Source: UA16 sp042095135 (lineage in GTDB: Bacteria > Bacteroidota > Bacteroidia > Flavobacteriales_D > Sanyastnellaceae). Taken from it: a stretch of DNA of 45,151 nucleotides. The translations under genes and the position numbers were made by a program. Positions 33,017 through 42,398 of the stretch are shown here, piece by piece. Position 1 is the stretch's first letter, and each line of letters starts with the position of its first letter. The stretch covers positions 1-45,151 of the forward strand of contig JBELBV010000016.1 in the NCBI GenBank assembly GCA_042095135.1, read 5' to 3'. The notes beneath the pieces are model-generated. The model worked only from the letters and a program-made list of their open reading frames with translations. It searched no databases and had not been told where the DNA came from.

Positions 33017-35827
33017 CTATCCCACAACAATGTTGACGATACGTCCGGGAACGACGATGACCTTGCGAACGGTTTTGCCGGCGATGTGGTCTTGGGCTTT
33101 TTCATGCGCAAGCGCGTGACTTTCAACAGTTATTGCGTCCATATCGGCGGGAACGGTCAGCTTGAACCGCACCTTACCGTTGAAGGAAACCGGGTAGGTT
33201 ATTTCGTCCTCCGTCAACCAGCGCTCCTCGGCTGTTGGCCAGGATCGGTCGAGTACGCTGCCGGTGCCCCCGCTCAGTTGCCACAACTCTTCCGCCAAGT
33301 GCGGAGCAACCGGGCTGGCCGTTACCGCCAACGGCTGAAGGAGTTCCGCGCTTTGGGCCTTCGCTTCAAGGAGTTCATTGACGCCAATCATCAAGGCGCT
33401 GATGACGGTGTTGAATGCATGGCGGTCTAAGTCGTCGCTGACCTTCTTGATGGTCTTATGCAGGATACGGTGCTGGTCGTCGGTGGCAACTGCACCGGCT
33501 TCGATCTGGTTGAAGAGGCGGTGCAGCTTGCGCAAGAAATTGTGCACGCCGCTGATGCCTTGTGTGTCCCAGGGTTTGTGCTGGGTCAATGGCCCCAAGA
33601 ACATTTCGTAACAGCGCAGGGTGTCAGCGCCGTAGCGGTCCACCAAGTCGTCCGGAGTCTGCACATTGAACTTGGACTTCGACATTTTCTCGACCTCGTG
33701 GCCGCACGTGTACTCCCCGTCGTCGTTCAGGATGAATTCAGCGTCAGCGTACTCGGGACGCCAGGCTTTGAAAGCCTCGACATCGAGCTTGTCGGATTGG
33801 ACCAAGTTGATGTCCACGTGCAAGCGCTGAGTTTGGAATTCTTTGCGCTTTTCAAACGTTACAAATTGATTGGTGCCTTGAACGCGGTAAACAAAATTCG
33901 AGCGACCGAGGATCATGCCCTGGTTGATCATGCGCTTGAACGGTTCATTGAAGCCAATCCATCCGCGGTCGAACAGGAACTTTGTCCAAAAGCGGGAGTA
34001 CAAGAGGTGTCCTGTTGTGTGTTCAGCGCCGCCTACATACAGGTCCACTTGACCCCAGTAATCCGATTTGTTGCGTGCACAAAACTCCGTGCTGTTGTGC
34101 GGGTCCATGTAGCGCAGGAAGTACCAGCTCGAACCGGCCCAACCGGGCATGGTGTTGTACTCCATGCGGTCCCCTCGGGTGACATTCCAGTCCTCTTTTT
34201 TGGCCCGTGCCAGTGGCGGGTCGCCGTCCTCGGTCGGCAAGTAGGCATCTACAGGAGGCAATGTCACTTGCTCGTCGCGAATCAACTGAGGAATCTCTCC
34301 GTCGTAGTAAATGGGGAAGGGTTCGCCCCAGTAGCGTTGGCGGCTGAAAACCGCATCGCGCAGCCGGTAGTTGATCTGGCCGGTGCCGACACCTTTTTCT
34401 TCCAAATGTGCAATGGCCAAGGGAATGGCCTCAACCGGCGTTTTCCCATCGAAATCACCGGAATTGCACAAGGCGATGTCCTTCTCGGTGTAGACTGCTT
34501 CGTCTGTATCAATGCCCTCGAAGATGGCGGGAATGGCCAAGGCATACGCATTGGCAAATTTCCAATCGCGCTCATCGCCCGCCGGTACTGCCATGATGGC
34601 GCCCGTGCCGTACCCAGCCAAGACGTAATCCGCGATCCATACGGGAATCTTCTCTCCGGTGAGCGGATGCATGGCGTACCCTCCGGTAAAGCACCCGCTG
34701 ACTTCGTGGTCGCCCGCGCCTTGGCGTTCGCGCTCGGATTTTTGGGCGGCGGCGGTTTGGTACGCCGTGACGGCTTCCTTTTGTTCCACAGTGGTGATCG
34801 CCGCCACCAATTCATGTTCCGGCGCCAAGACCATGAAGCTCACGCCGTACATGGTATCCGGTCGGGTGGTGAACACCTCGATGGTATGTTCAGGTAGGCC
34901 TTCCACACCAAAGTGCACCGATGCGCCTTCGCTGCGGCCGATCCAATTGCGTTGGGCTTCCTTGATGCTGTCTGTCCAATCGAGTCCGTTCAAGTCGTCG
35001 ATGAGGCGTTGAGAGAAGGCCGAGATGCGCATGATCCACTGGCGCATTCGCTTGCGAACCACAGGGTGACCGCCACGCTCGCTCAATCCGTCTTTGACTT
35101 CGTCATTGGCCAAAACCGTACCAAGGGCGGGGCACCAGTTGACTTCACTGTTGGCGAGGTAGGCCAGCCGGAATTGCATCAGGATGTGCGATTGCGCGAC
35201 GGCATCGCACGCATCCCATTGAGCGGCGGTTAGGGTTCCGTCAAAGGCTTCATCCCAAGGGTAGGCTCCTTCAGGCAGCGTTTTCCACCAGTCCCCATCG
35301 CACGCCGGATGAACCGTTCTCAGCCCGTCGGTCTGCAGCGTCTCCACCAAGGCTTCGATGGGTTTGGCGCAGTCGGCGACCGTATCGTACCACGATTCAA
35401 ATAATTCGGCGAAAATCCACTGTGTCCAACGGTAATAGGCCGGATCACTGGTGCGCACTTCGCGTGACCAGTCATAACAAAACCCGAGTTGATCCAATTG
35501 CTCTCGGTAACGAGCCACATTGGCCTCAGTCGTCACTGCTGGATGCTGTCCGGTTTGAATGGCATACTGTTCAGCAGGAAGCCCAAAACTGTCGTAGCCC
35601 ATCGGGTGCAATACGTTGAAACCCTGGTGGCGTTTATATCGAGCGAAAACATCGCTGGCGATGTACCCGAGCGGGTGTCCGACGTGCAGGCCGGCACCAG
35701 AAGGGTACGGGAACATGTCCAGGACATAGAATTTTTCCTTCGACGGGTCTTCTGTGACCCTGTAGGCTTCAGTCGCTTTCCAATTCGCTTGCCAGCGTTG
35801 TTCAATTGCTCGAAAATCGTATTCCAT
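33017..35827 (-). CDS. leuS: Leucyl-tRNA synthetase
   Basis: Charges tRNA-Leu. The 936-residue class Ia enzyme has the HIGH-type motif LHVGHPLGY (HVGH at 48-51), the editing domain with the Thr-rich TTRPDTMYGVSF, the DWNVTRGDRM-containing insert before MPGWAGSSWYFLRYMDP, and EKMSKSKFN (KMSKS). The length is somewhat above the E. coli enzyme because of insertions near residues 140-190, as seen in Bacteroidota. The ATG at 35827 (MEYDFRAIEQRWQ) is chosen by family start; the open frame further upstream runs into the divergent promoter. It has its own exact promoter box. Confidence 0.98.
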   Translation of the reverse strand: MEYDFRAIEQRWQANWKATEAYRVTEDPSKEKFYVLDMFPYPSGAGLHVGHPLGYIASDVFARYKRHQGFNVLHPMGYDSFGLPAEQYAIQTGQHPAVTTEANVARYREQLDQLGFCYDWSREVRTSDPAYYRWTQWIFAELFESWYDTVADCAKPIEALVETLQTDGLRTVHPACDGDWWKTLPEGAYPWDEAFDGTLTAAQWDACDAVAQSHILMQFRLAYLANSEVNWCPALGTVLANDEVKDGLSERGGHPVVRKRMRQWIMRISAFSQRLIDDLNGLDWTDSIKEAQRNWIGRSEGASVHFGVEGLPEHTIEVFTTRPDTMYGVSFMVLAPEHELVAAITTVEQKEAVTAYQTAAAQKSERERQGAGDHEVSGCFTGGYAMHPLTGEKIPVWIADYVLAGYGTGAIMAVPAGDERDWKFANAYALAIPAIFEGIDTDEAVYTEKDIALCNSGDFDGKTPVEAIPLAIAHLEEKGVGTGQINYRLRDAVFSRQRYWGEPFPIYYDGEIPQLIRDEQVTLPPVDAYLPTEDGDPPLARAKKEDWNVTRGDRMEYNTMPGWAGSSWYFLRYMDPHNSTEFCARNKSDYWGQVDLYVGGAEHTTGHLLYSRFWTKFLFDRGWIGFNEPFKRMINQGMILGRSNFVYRVQGTNQFVTFEKRKEFQTQRLHVDINLVQSDKLDVEAFKAWRPEYADAEFILNDDGEYTCGHEVEKMSKSKFNVQTPDDLVDRYGADTLRCYEMFLGPLTQHKPWDTQGISGVHNFLRKLHRLFNQIEAGAVATDDQHRILHKTIKKVSDDLDRHAFNTVISALMIGVNELLEAKAQSAELLQPLAVTASPVAPHLAEELWQLSGGTGSVLDRSWPTAEERWLTEDEITYPVSFNGKVRFKLTVPADMDAITVESHALAHEKAQDHIAGKTVRKVIVVPGRIVNIVVG

Positions 35828-35846
35828 GCGGCTTCCCAATTCGCTG

Positions 35847-35854
35847 CAAAGGTA
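35847..35854 (-). promoter_or_regulatory. Bacteroidota -7 box TACCTTTG of leuS
   Basis: An exact TAnnTTTG match on the minus strand, 19 bases before the leuS ATG. It is only nine bases from the opposite box of the deacetylase gene, so polymerases for the two genes may compete. Confidence 0.6.
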
Positions 35855-35863
35855 GTCGCTTGG

Positions 35864-35871
35864 TATCTTTG
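35864..35871 (+). promoter_or_regulatory. Bacteroidota -7 box TATCTTTG, 4 bases before the deacetylase GTG
   Basis: An exact TAnnTTTG match followed by GCGT and the GTG start. The spacing equals that before the polyprenyl synthase gene and predicts a leaderless message. Confidence 0.55.
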
Positions 35872-35875
35872 GCGT

Positions 35876-36505
35876 GTGTACTTGCGGCAGACTCCTCCGA
35901 TTGTAAAAGCCATGGCTTCCCAGCTGACGTGGCACGGCCCCGATTTTGTGGACAACGATGCGGCCGTGTACCTGACCTTTGACGACGGGCCGCACCCTGT
36001 CATCACCCGGCAAGCCATGGAAATTTTAGGCCGTTTCGAAGCGCCGGCGACGTTTTTTTGCGTGGGCGGGAACATCGAGAAGCATCCGGACGTCATGGAG
36101 GAATTGCTCGAAAAGGGGCATGCGATTGGCAACCACTCGTATGCCCACGAATCGGGATGGAGCACCCCGAACTATGCGTACCTCAAGAGCTACATCAAGT
36201 GCCAGTCGTTGACCGATGCAAAGTGGTTTCGACCGCCATATGGGCGCATCACCCGTTCACAAGCCGAGGCCATCTCGGCCCAAACGGAAGTGGTCATGTG
36301 GGACGTGCTGAGCGCTGATTTTGACGTCAAGAAAACCCCTGAAGATTGCTTTGAGCAACTGTTGGTTAACACCCGGCCAGGTGCCATTGTGGTCTTTCAC
36401 GATTCAGAGCGTGCGGCGCCCCGTATGCTACCTATTCTGGAGCCGTATTTGCGATGGCTCAAGGACGAGGGGTACACGTGCAAACTGCTGCCCTCGCGGT
36501 CGTGA
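35876..36505 (+). CDS. Polysaccharide deacetylase (NodB homology, CE4)
   Basis: 209 residues of a NodB-type deacetylase. The motifs are TFDDGP (34-39), the zinc-binding HSYAH (H87 and H91), RPPYG (119-123) and the final FHDS. No signal peptide is seen, so it may act at the cytoplasmic side or be exported by another route. The GTG at 35876 is preferred because it gives MYLRQTPPIVK, matching the MYLVKTP-like start I recall for Bacteroidota relatives. A later ATG (35912) would remove that segment, and the longer upstream frame lies inside leuS. Its TGA abuts the stop of the DUF349 gene. The substrate may be an N-acetylated glycan. Confidence 0.88.
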   Translation: MYLRQTPPIVKAMASQLTWHGPDFVDNDAAVYLTFDDGPHPVITRQAMEILGRFEAPATFFCVGGNIEKHPDVMEELLEKGHAIGNHSYAHESGWSTPNYAYLKSYIKCQSLTDAKWFRPPYGRITRSQAEAISAQTEVVMWDVLSADFDVKKTPEDCFEQLLVNTRPGAIVVFHDSERAAPRMLPILEPYLRWLKDEGYTCKLLPSRS

Positions 36506-38239
36506 TCAATCCTCTTCGCCCTGCGCTTTTTCGGCTTCGGCTCTCTGCGAGGCTTGGCGGAGCATTTTCAGCTTGGACTTGATGTCTTCGACTTCTTTTT
36601 TGTCCGCTCCCATGGATTTCTCATACTGACTGCGGATGCTTTCTGCTCCCTTACCCGTGAAGCGTTCCAAGTTCTCCTCCGTCTTCGTGATGCGGTTGAG
36701 CAACCGGTCGAGTTTCTCGCGCAAAATGCGCTGTTCCCGGCGGATGCTCTGCGTATCGGCCTCTAACAAATTGTCCACGCGTTGCTTGTACGTTTCCATG
36801 GCGCGTTCGGACTTCTGAGCGCTCAATGCGTCGTAGTGGGCGTCCATGGCGGTGCGGTAAGCTTCCATCACCTTGTCGAGTGATTTGCGCGGTACGAACC
36901 CAATGGCATTCCAACGCACCGAAAACGCCTTGAGTGCATCCAAGTCATCCTTGCGTTTGCCGCTCAATTCAAAGGCTTTGACCTCCTCGATTAAGGAGTT
37001 TTTCTGCTTCAGGTTCTCCTTTTCACCTTCCAGTTTCCCAGCCATCTCCGCCTTGCGTGCATTGAAGAAGGTGTCTTGGGCCTTGCGGAACCGACGCCAG
37101 AGTTTCTGCTCGTCGCGTGGAGCACAGGCTCCGACAGTCTTCCATTCTTTTTGGAGGTCCATCATCTTGGGGCCGTCTTCGCGCCAATTCGTGCTTTTGG
37201 CCAAGGCTTCAGCCCGTTCGATGAGGGCGAATTTCTGGCTTTTGAAGGCGTCGCTGACTTCTTTCTGTGCGTCGTAGAACAGTTGCTTCTTGCCGAAGAA
37301 TACATCGGCCAATTCACGGAATTGCCCCCACAGCGGTTCGTTGTGCTCTTTTCCGGCAAAGCCTGTCTTTTTCCATTCTTTCTGCAAATCCAAAACGGTC
37401 GCCGTGGCTTTTTGCCACGCAGCATGCGATGCCTCAACCTCCTCCGCCACCACTTCACGAAGCTTTTCGATCAAGGCTGTTTTCGCTTCAGCATTGTCTT
37501 TGAAGCCTTCCCGGATCTCATCGTAGTGCGCTTTCGCCTCCTCAAAAACCGGGCGGATGAAGCCAAAGAATGTGTCGGACAGATCCTTGTACGTCTCACG
37601 TGGAGAAGGCCCCACGTCCATCCATTGCTTTTGCAAGGCACGGGCATGCTTTTGCCGGTCGTTCAAGGATTCAATGGCGGCGAGAGCTTTGGCGCCTTCG
37701 ATGAGGTCCTCTTTCTTTTTGAGGTTGACCTTCAGGTCGTGGTCCTTGAGCTCCTTGTAGATGTTGATGTTGTAGAAGAACTCGTCTTGTAAACGGTAGT
37801 ACTGGTCGTGGACGTCCTTGTACTGGTCACCGGGCACGTCACCCACTTCGCTCCACGTTTCGCGTACTTCATTGAATACGGCAAATGCAGAGCCGATGTT
37901 CTCTTCTTCCTGGATGGTGTGGCGGAGGCGTTCTAGCATTGCCTTTTTCTTGTCCAGGTTGGCGCGTTGCTCGTCTGCCACTTGCTTACGCCAGGCTTTT
38001 TCGCGCTCTTTGAAAGCGGCTACAGCTGCTTCAAACGCCTCTTCTTCTGGCGCTGCCTGGTATTCGAAAACCCCATCCGGATCTTTGGGCGCCGCAGCCC
38101 AGGCCTCCCGCTGTTTCCTCACTTCTTCTTTGGTCAGGGCGCGGAACTGTTCAATGGCTTCGCGCACCTCCACACGAATTCCCTCCAAGTCCTCTTGGCT
38201 AAGCAATTCCTGAATACGGGGCAAGATCTCAGACCTCAT
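36506..38239 (-). CDS. DUF349 repeat protein
   Basis: 577 residues, almost wholly alpha-helical and highly charged. It contains about five to six DUF349 units of 70-80 residues, recognisable by LxxxWxxVG patterns such as LQKQWMDVGPSPRETYKDL, LQKEWKKTGFAGKEHNEPLW and LQKEWKTVGACAPRDEQKLW. No signal peptide, so cytoplasmic. The family is common in Bacteroidota and its function is not established to my knowledge. It is alone, with its stop abutting the deacetylase stop. It is divergent from recX across 82 bases. Confidence 0.88.
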   Translation of the reverse strand: MRSEILPRIQELLSQEDLEGIRVEVREAIEQFRALTKEEVRKQREAWAAAPKDPDGVFEYQAAPEEEAFEAAVAAFKEREKAWRKQVADEQRANLDKKKAMLERLRHTIQEEENIGSAFAVFNEVRETWSEVGDVPGDQYKDVHDQYYRLQDEFFYNINIYKELKDHDLKVNLKKKEDLIEGAKALAAIESLNDRQKHARALQKQWMDVGPSPRETYKDLSDTFFGFIRPVFEEAKAHYDEIREGFKDNAEAKTALIEKLREVVAEEVEASHAAWQKATATVLDLQKEWKKTGFAGKEHNEPLWGQFRELADVFFGKKQLFYDAQKEVSDAFKSQKFALIERAEALAKSTNWREDGPKMMDLQKEWKTVGACAPRDEQKLWRRFRKAQDTFFNARKAEMAGKLEGEKENLKQKNSLIEEVKAFELSGKRKDDLDALKAFSVRWNAIGFVPRKSLDKVMEAYRTAMDAHYDALSAQKSERAMETYKQRVDNLLEADTQSIRREQRILREKLDRLLNRITKTEENLERFTGKGAESIRSQYEKSMGADKKEVEDIKSKLKMLRQASQRAEAEKAQGEED

Positions 38240-38321
38240 GGGTCGACACTTTTAGTTTTAGGGACTGCAAATATCGTGAATAGCCTTGTTTTCCCGGCAT
38301 TTTGCCCCAATTTCACCTTCC

Positions 38322-38762
38322 ATGATCGATGAATGGAAGGAAAAAATGCGCCGATGGTGCAGCCTACAGGAACGCTGTACGGGAGATGTTCGGCGAAAGT
38401 TGCAAGGCCAAATGGAAGATGAGGAAGGGGTCGATGTCATCGTGGCGGCGCTGGTGGAAGAGGGGTTTCTTTCAGATGAGCGCTTCTTGGATTCTTACGT
38501 ACGAACCCACGCCGAGAACAAATCTTGGGGTCCGCGAAAAATTGTCCACGCCTTACGGGCCAAAGGGTTTTCAGGTGCAGCGGCCAACGCGGCAGTGGCG
38601 GCCCATTCCCAAGCGTCGTTTCGAGCCTCCCTCGAGGCCCTTGTGGAACGTCGCCGTGCGGAGTTGCCGGCCAAGCGCGAACGGGTGATTCGGTTCTTGG
38701 TATCTCGAGGGTTCGCTGTGAATGACATCTTGCGTGTCCTCGAAGAAGCAGAGGGGCACTGA
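38322..38762 (+). CDS. recX: Regulatory protein RecX
   Basis: 146 residues of three tandem three-helix units. The family hallmarks are WCSLQERCTGDVRRKL, DVIVAALVEEGFLSDERF and ENKSWGPRKIVHALRAKG. RecX modulates RecA filaments. recA is not nearby. The ATG at 38322 gives MIDEWKEKM; a longer frame (38286) has no support. prfB follows after 16 bases and has its own promoter box overlapping that gap. Confidence 0.9.
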   Translation: MIDEWKEKMRRWCSLQERCTGDVRRKLQGQMEDEEGVDVIVAALVEEGFLSDERFLDSYVRTHAENKSWGPRKIVHALRAKGFSGAAANAAVAAHSQASFRASLEALVERRRAELPAKRERVIRFLVSRGFAVNDILRVLEEAEGH

Positions 38763-38764
38763 AT

Positions 38765-38772
38765 TACCTTTG
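38765..38772 (+). promoter_or_regulatory. Bacteroidota -7 box TACCTTTG, 6 bases before the prfB ATG
   Basis: An exact TAnnTTTG match starting three bases after the recX stop and ending 6 bases before the prfB ATG. It would give prfB a leaderless or nearly leaderless message in addition to read-through from recX. Confidence 0.55.
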
Positions 38773-38778
38773 CGGCGT

Positions 38779-39888
38779 ATGATTACGATTGATCAACTGA
38801 ATGCACTGCGCTCGCGCGTTGAAGACTTGCGAGGGTACCTGGACATCGATGCCAAGCGCATCGAGATTGCCGAGGAGGAGAAGCGCACGCAAGACCCGGA
38901 GTTTTGGAACAATTCCAAGGAAGCCGAACTGGTCATGAAGCGCTTGCGAACGTTGAAATCGTGGACGAAGAGTTTCGATGCCTGTACGTCCGCCGTCGAC
39001 GATGCGCAAGTTCTTTTTGAGTTCATGAAAGCCGGAGAGGCTGAAGATTCCGAAGCACAGGAGGCCTTTGATTCGGCTGCGGTGGCGGTGGAGGAATTGG
39101 AGTTCAAGAACATGCTCAGTGCCGAGGAAGACAACCTCAACGCCATCATGCAGATTACCTCAGGCGCTGGCGGCACCGAAAGCTGCGATTGGGCGTCTAT
39201 GCTGATGCGCATGTACAAGATGTACGGTGACAACGCCAACTTCAAGGTCAAGGAATTGGATTTACAAGAGGGCGACGTGGCCGGCATCAAACAAGTCACC
39301 TTGGAGTTTGAAGGGGAATTTGCGTTCGGCATGTTGAAAGGGGAAAATGGGGTGCACCGGTTGGTCCGTATCAGTCCGTTCGATAGCCAAGCACGCCGGC
39401 ATACCTCTTTCGTTTCGGTTTACGTTTATCCGCTGGTGGATGACTCCATTGAAATTGAGGTCAATCCATCGGATATCACGTGGGAAACCTTCCGCTCGGG
39501 GGGCGCCGGCGGCCAGAACGTCAACAAAGTCGAAACCGGGGTTCGCTTGCGCCACGCGCCAACGGGAATCGTCATTGACAACACGGAAACGCGCAGCCAG
39601 TTGGGTAACAAAGAGAAGGCTATGCAGCTGTTGAAGTCGCAGTTGTTCGAAATCGAACTGGCCAAGCGCAACGAGGCGCGCGCTGAAATCGAGGCCGGCA
39701 AAAAGAAAATCGAATGGGGCTCCCAAATCCGTTCCTATGTCATGCAGCCTTACAAAATGGTTAAAGACGTGCGCACCAACCACGAGACGTCCAATGTGGA
39801 TGCCGTGATGAACGGTGACATCGAGGGCTTCCTCAAGGCGTACTTGATGCAAGCTGGATTCGGTGCCAAACAATCACAACAAGCGTAA
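38779..39888 (+). CDS. prfB: Peptide chain release factor 2
   Basis: Terminates translation at UGA and UAA. The 369-residue protein has the RF2 stop-codon tripeptide SPF (199-201, RISPFDSQARRHT) and the catalytic GGQ (244-246, GGAGGQNVNK). The gene is read in one frame: at the usual frameshift position (codons 20-22, RGYLD) the DNA is GGG TAC CTG GAC, with no in-frame TGA. The autoregulatory frameshift is therefore absent here. A longer frame (38722) lies inside recX. fumC follows after 5 bases. Confidence 0.98.
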   Translation: MITIDQLNALRSRVEDLRGYLDIDAKRIEIAEEEKRTQDPEFWNNSKEAELVMKRLRTLKSWTKSFDACTSAVDDAQVLFEFMKAGEAEDSEAQEAFDSAAVAVEELEFKNMLSAEEDNLNAIMQITSGAGGTESCDWASMLMRMYKMYGDNANFKVKELDLQEGDVAGIKQVTLEFEGEFAFGMLKGENGVHRLVRISPFDSQARRHTSFVSVYVYPLVDDSIEIEVNPSDITWETFRSGGAGGQNVNKVETGVRLRHAPTGIVIDNTETRSQLGNKEKAMQLLKSQLFEIELAKRNEARAEIEAGKKKIEWGSQIRSYVMQPYKMVKDVRTNHETSNVDAVMNGDIEGFLKAYLMQAGFGAKQSQQA

Positions 39889-39893
39889 CAATC

Positions 39894-41291
39894 ATGAGTG
39901 GTTTTCGAATTGAAAAAGACACCATTGGCGAGGTCAAAGTGCCGGCAGACGCACTTTGGGGCCCGCAAACCGAGCGATCCCGCAACAATTTCAAAATTGG
40001 TCCAAGTGCCTCGATGCCAACAGAAATCGTCGAGGCGTTTGCCTATTTAAAAAAGGCCGCTGCGCTGACGAATGCGGAACTCGGCGGCCTCGACCCAAAA
40101 AAGAGCGAATTGATTGCCCAGGCTTGCGAAGAAATCATCCAGGGCCAATGGGCCGATCAGTTCCCCTTGGTGGTTTGGCAAACCGGATCGGGAACACAAT
40201 CGAATATGAACGTGAACGAAGTGGTGGCGAACCGCGCCCACCTTATCAACGGCGGCGAACTCGGGTCAGGCGACAAGCCCATTCATCCCAACGACGACGT
40301 CAACAAATCCCAATCCTCGAACGATACCTTCCCAACGGCCATGCACATCGCGGCCTACAAAATGATTGTCCAAACCACCGTGCCTGGCATCGAGCGGTTG
40401 CGCAATGCGTTGCAGGCGAGGGCGGAAGCGTTTGCCGACGTCGTGAAAATCGGTCGGACCCACCTGATGGACGCAACGCCGTTGACCTTGGGGCAGGAAT
40501 TCAGCGGGTACGTGGCCCAATTGAATTTTGGATTGAAGGCCCTCAACAATTCCATGAGCCACCTGAGTGAATTGGCGTTGGGCGGCACCGCTGTAGGAAC
40601 TGGAATCAATACACCGGAAGGGTATTCCGAGCGCGTCGCGCATCACATCGCAACGTTGACTGGACTCCCCTTTGTCACGGCGCAAAACAAGTTCGAGGCA
40701 CTCGCTGCCCATGACGCCATCGTGGAGACCCACGGTGCCCTGCGCCAATTGGCGGTGAGCTTGAACAAGATTGCCAACGACATCAGATTAATGGCGTCCG
40801 GGCCACGCTCGGGCATTGGCGAACTGATCATTCCCGCGAATGAACCCGGGTCGAGCATAATGCCTGGCAAGGTCAACCCAACGCAATGCGAAGCCATGAC
40901 CATGGTCTGTGCCCAAGTCATGGGCAATGACGTCGCAGTGAGCGTAGGTGGCTCTCAAGGCCATTACGAGCTCAATGTATTCAAGCCGATGATGGCCCGC
41001 AACATCTTGGAAAGCGCCCGCCTCCTCGGCGATGCCTGTCATTCATTCAGCGTTCATTGCGTCGAAGGCATTGAACCGAACCACCAACGCATTGATGAGC
41101 TGGTGCAAAACAGCCTCATGCTCGTGACTGCGCTGAACACGAAAATAGGATACTATAAAGCCGCGGAAATTGCAAACAAAGCGCACATCGAAGGGACAAC
41201 CCTTAAGGCGGCGGCATTGGCAACGGGCTATTTGACCGAAGCCGAGTACGATGCGTGGGTGGTGCCCGGTGACATGACCGGGAGGCGGTAA
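39894..41291 (+). CDS. fumC: Class II fumarate hydratase
   Basis: Interconverts fumarate and malate in the citric acid cycle. The 465-residue protein contains the superfamily signature GSSIMPGKVNPTQCE (catalytic Ser in the loop), the substrate-binding TGSGTQSNMNVNEV and SSNDTFPTAMH, and the GRTHLMDATP segment. It lies 5 bases after prfB and probably shares its transcript. Fumarate is also an end product of tyrosine breakdown, but the hgmA-hpd operon is far away. The stop codon abuts the manC stop. Confidence 0.98.
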   Translation: MSGFRIEKDTIGEVKVPADALWGPQTERSRNNFKIGPSASMPTEIVEAFAYLKKAAALTNAELGGLDPKKSELIAQACEEIIQGQWADQFPLVVWQTGSGTQSNMNVNEVVANRAHLINGGELGSGDKPIHPNDDVNKSQSSNDTFPTAMHIAAYKMIVQTTVPGIERLRNALQARAEAFADVVKIGRTHLMDATPLTLGQEFSGYVAQLNFGLKALNNSMSHLSELALGGTAVGTGINTPEGYSERVAHHIATLTGLPFVTAQNKFEALAAHDAIVETHGALRQLAVSLNKIANDIRLMASGPRSGIGELIIPANEPGSSIMPGKVNPTQCEAMTMVCAQVMGNDVAVSVGGSQGHYELNVFKPMMARNILESARLLGDACHSFSVHCVEGIEPNHQRIDELVQNSLMLVTALNTKIGYYKAAEIANKAHIEGTTLKAAALATGYLTEAEYDAWVVPGDMTGRR

Positions 41292-42398
41292 TTACTTCTG
41301 CTTACCGGCCTTCATCTGAGTGACCAGCTGCTTAATCCACTGCTCATCCGCTTTGGGGCAAATGAGGAGGGCGTCTTCCGTGTCTACAACAATGAAGTCG
41401 TCGAGCCCGCGCAGGGCGATCAGCTTTTTGGATTTGCCCGCGTCGCTGACGATGACGTTGCCGGTGGCTTCTGTAGCCTCGAGTATTACCCCAGCGGTTC
41501 CGTTTCCTGAGTCGTCCAATGTCAGCTTTTCGTGCAGCGAACCCCAAGTACCCAGGTCGCTCCATCCGAAATCGGACAGTACTACGGCTACGTTGGGGGC
41601 TTTTTCCATTACGCCGTAGTCGATCGAGATGTTCTCGCATTCACCGTAGATCCCACGGATGGTTTCCGACTCCCGGTCTGTAGCGAAGTCGCTTTTGTGC
41701 TCTTCAAATAGCGCTTGCATTTCAGGTAAATGAGCCTCGAATGCTTCGGTGATATTCTGAAGGCTCCAAATGAAAATTCCAGAGTTCCAGTAGAAATCTC
41801 CTGAGGCGAGGAACTGTTCGGCCAACTCAAGCTGCGGTTTCTCGGTGAAGGTTTTCACCATCCGAATGCGCTCGTCCCCGGCGTTGGGAAGGTCCTCGAA
41901 TTGGATGTAGCCGTAGCCGGTGTCGGGACGTGAAGGGTGAATGCCCAGCGTCACGAGGTGGGTGGTCTCGCGGGTGTGCTTCAAGGCCACGTTGGTGATT
42001 TCTAAGAATTCGTCCTCTTTTAAAATGAGGTGATCCGATGGTGCGACAATCACCGCTGCTTCAGTGGCGGCGTCTCCAGCTTTGTTGGCAATCCAATGGT
42101 TGGCGTAGGCAATGCACGGTGCGGTGTTCCGCATGAACGGTTCGCACAAGGTATTTTCGCTGGGCAACTGGGGCAGGTGTTCTGCGACCAGGCCGCGGTA
42201 CCGCTCTTGGGTGACCACGAGGATGTTTTCAGCAGGGACGAGCCGCGACAATCGGTCAAACGTCATTTGAATCAAGGAGCGTCCGGTTCCCAGGATATCG
42301 AGGAATTGTTTCGGGTGGGACTCCTTGCTCATGGGCCAGAACCGGCTTCCGATTCCGCCGGCCATGATGACGGCGTAGGTGTTTTTGTTGGCGCTCAT
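41292..42398 (-). CDS. manC: Mannose-1-phosphate guanylyltransferase
   Basis: Forms GDP-mannose from mannose-1-phosphate and GTP for surface polysaccharides. The 368-residue protein is the short type, with only the nucleotidyltransferase and a small C-terminal beta domain and no mannose-6-phosphate isomerase domain. Motifs are MAGGIGSRFWPMSKESHPKQFLD, VAPSDHLI and FTEKP. The ATG at 42398 overlaps by four bases the stop of a newly noted 56-residue lipoprotein gene, so the two are translationally coupled. Downstream it abuts fumC. Confidence 0.96.
   Translation of the reverse strand: MSANKNTYAVIMAGGIGSRFWPMSKESHPKQFLDILGTGRSLIQMTFDRLSRLVPAENILVVTQERYRGLVAEHLPQLPSENTLCEPFMRNTAPCIAYANHWIANKAGDAATEAAVIVAPSDHLILKEDEFLEITNVALKHTRETTHLVTLGIHPSRPDTGYGYIQFEDLPNAGDERIRMVKTFTEKPQLELAEQFLASGDFYWNSGIFIWSLQNITEAFEAHLPEMQALFEEHKSDFATDRESETIRGIYGECENISIDYGVMEKAPNVAVVLSDFGWSDLGTWGSLHEKLTLDDSGNGTAGVILEATEATGNVIVSDAGKSKKLIALRGLDDFIVVDTEDALLICPKADEQWIKQLVTQMKAGKQK

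Noticed and set aside
33458..34897. A plus-strand open frame of 479 codons inside leuS.
   Set aside because: It mirrors the codon pattern of leuS on the other strand and shows no domain; long antisense frames are common in GC-rich genes.
38722..38778. An upstream extension of prfB by 19 codons.
   Set aside because: It lies within recX in another frame and covers the promoter box; the RF2 family begins at MITIDQL.
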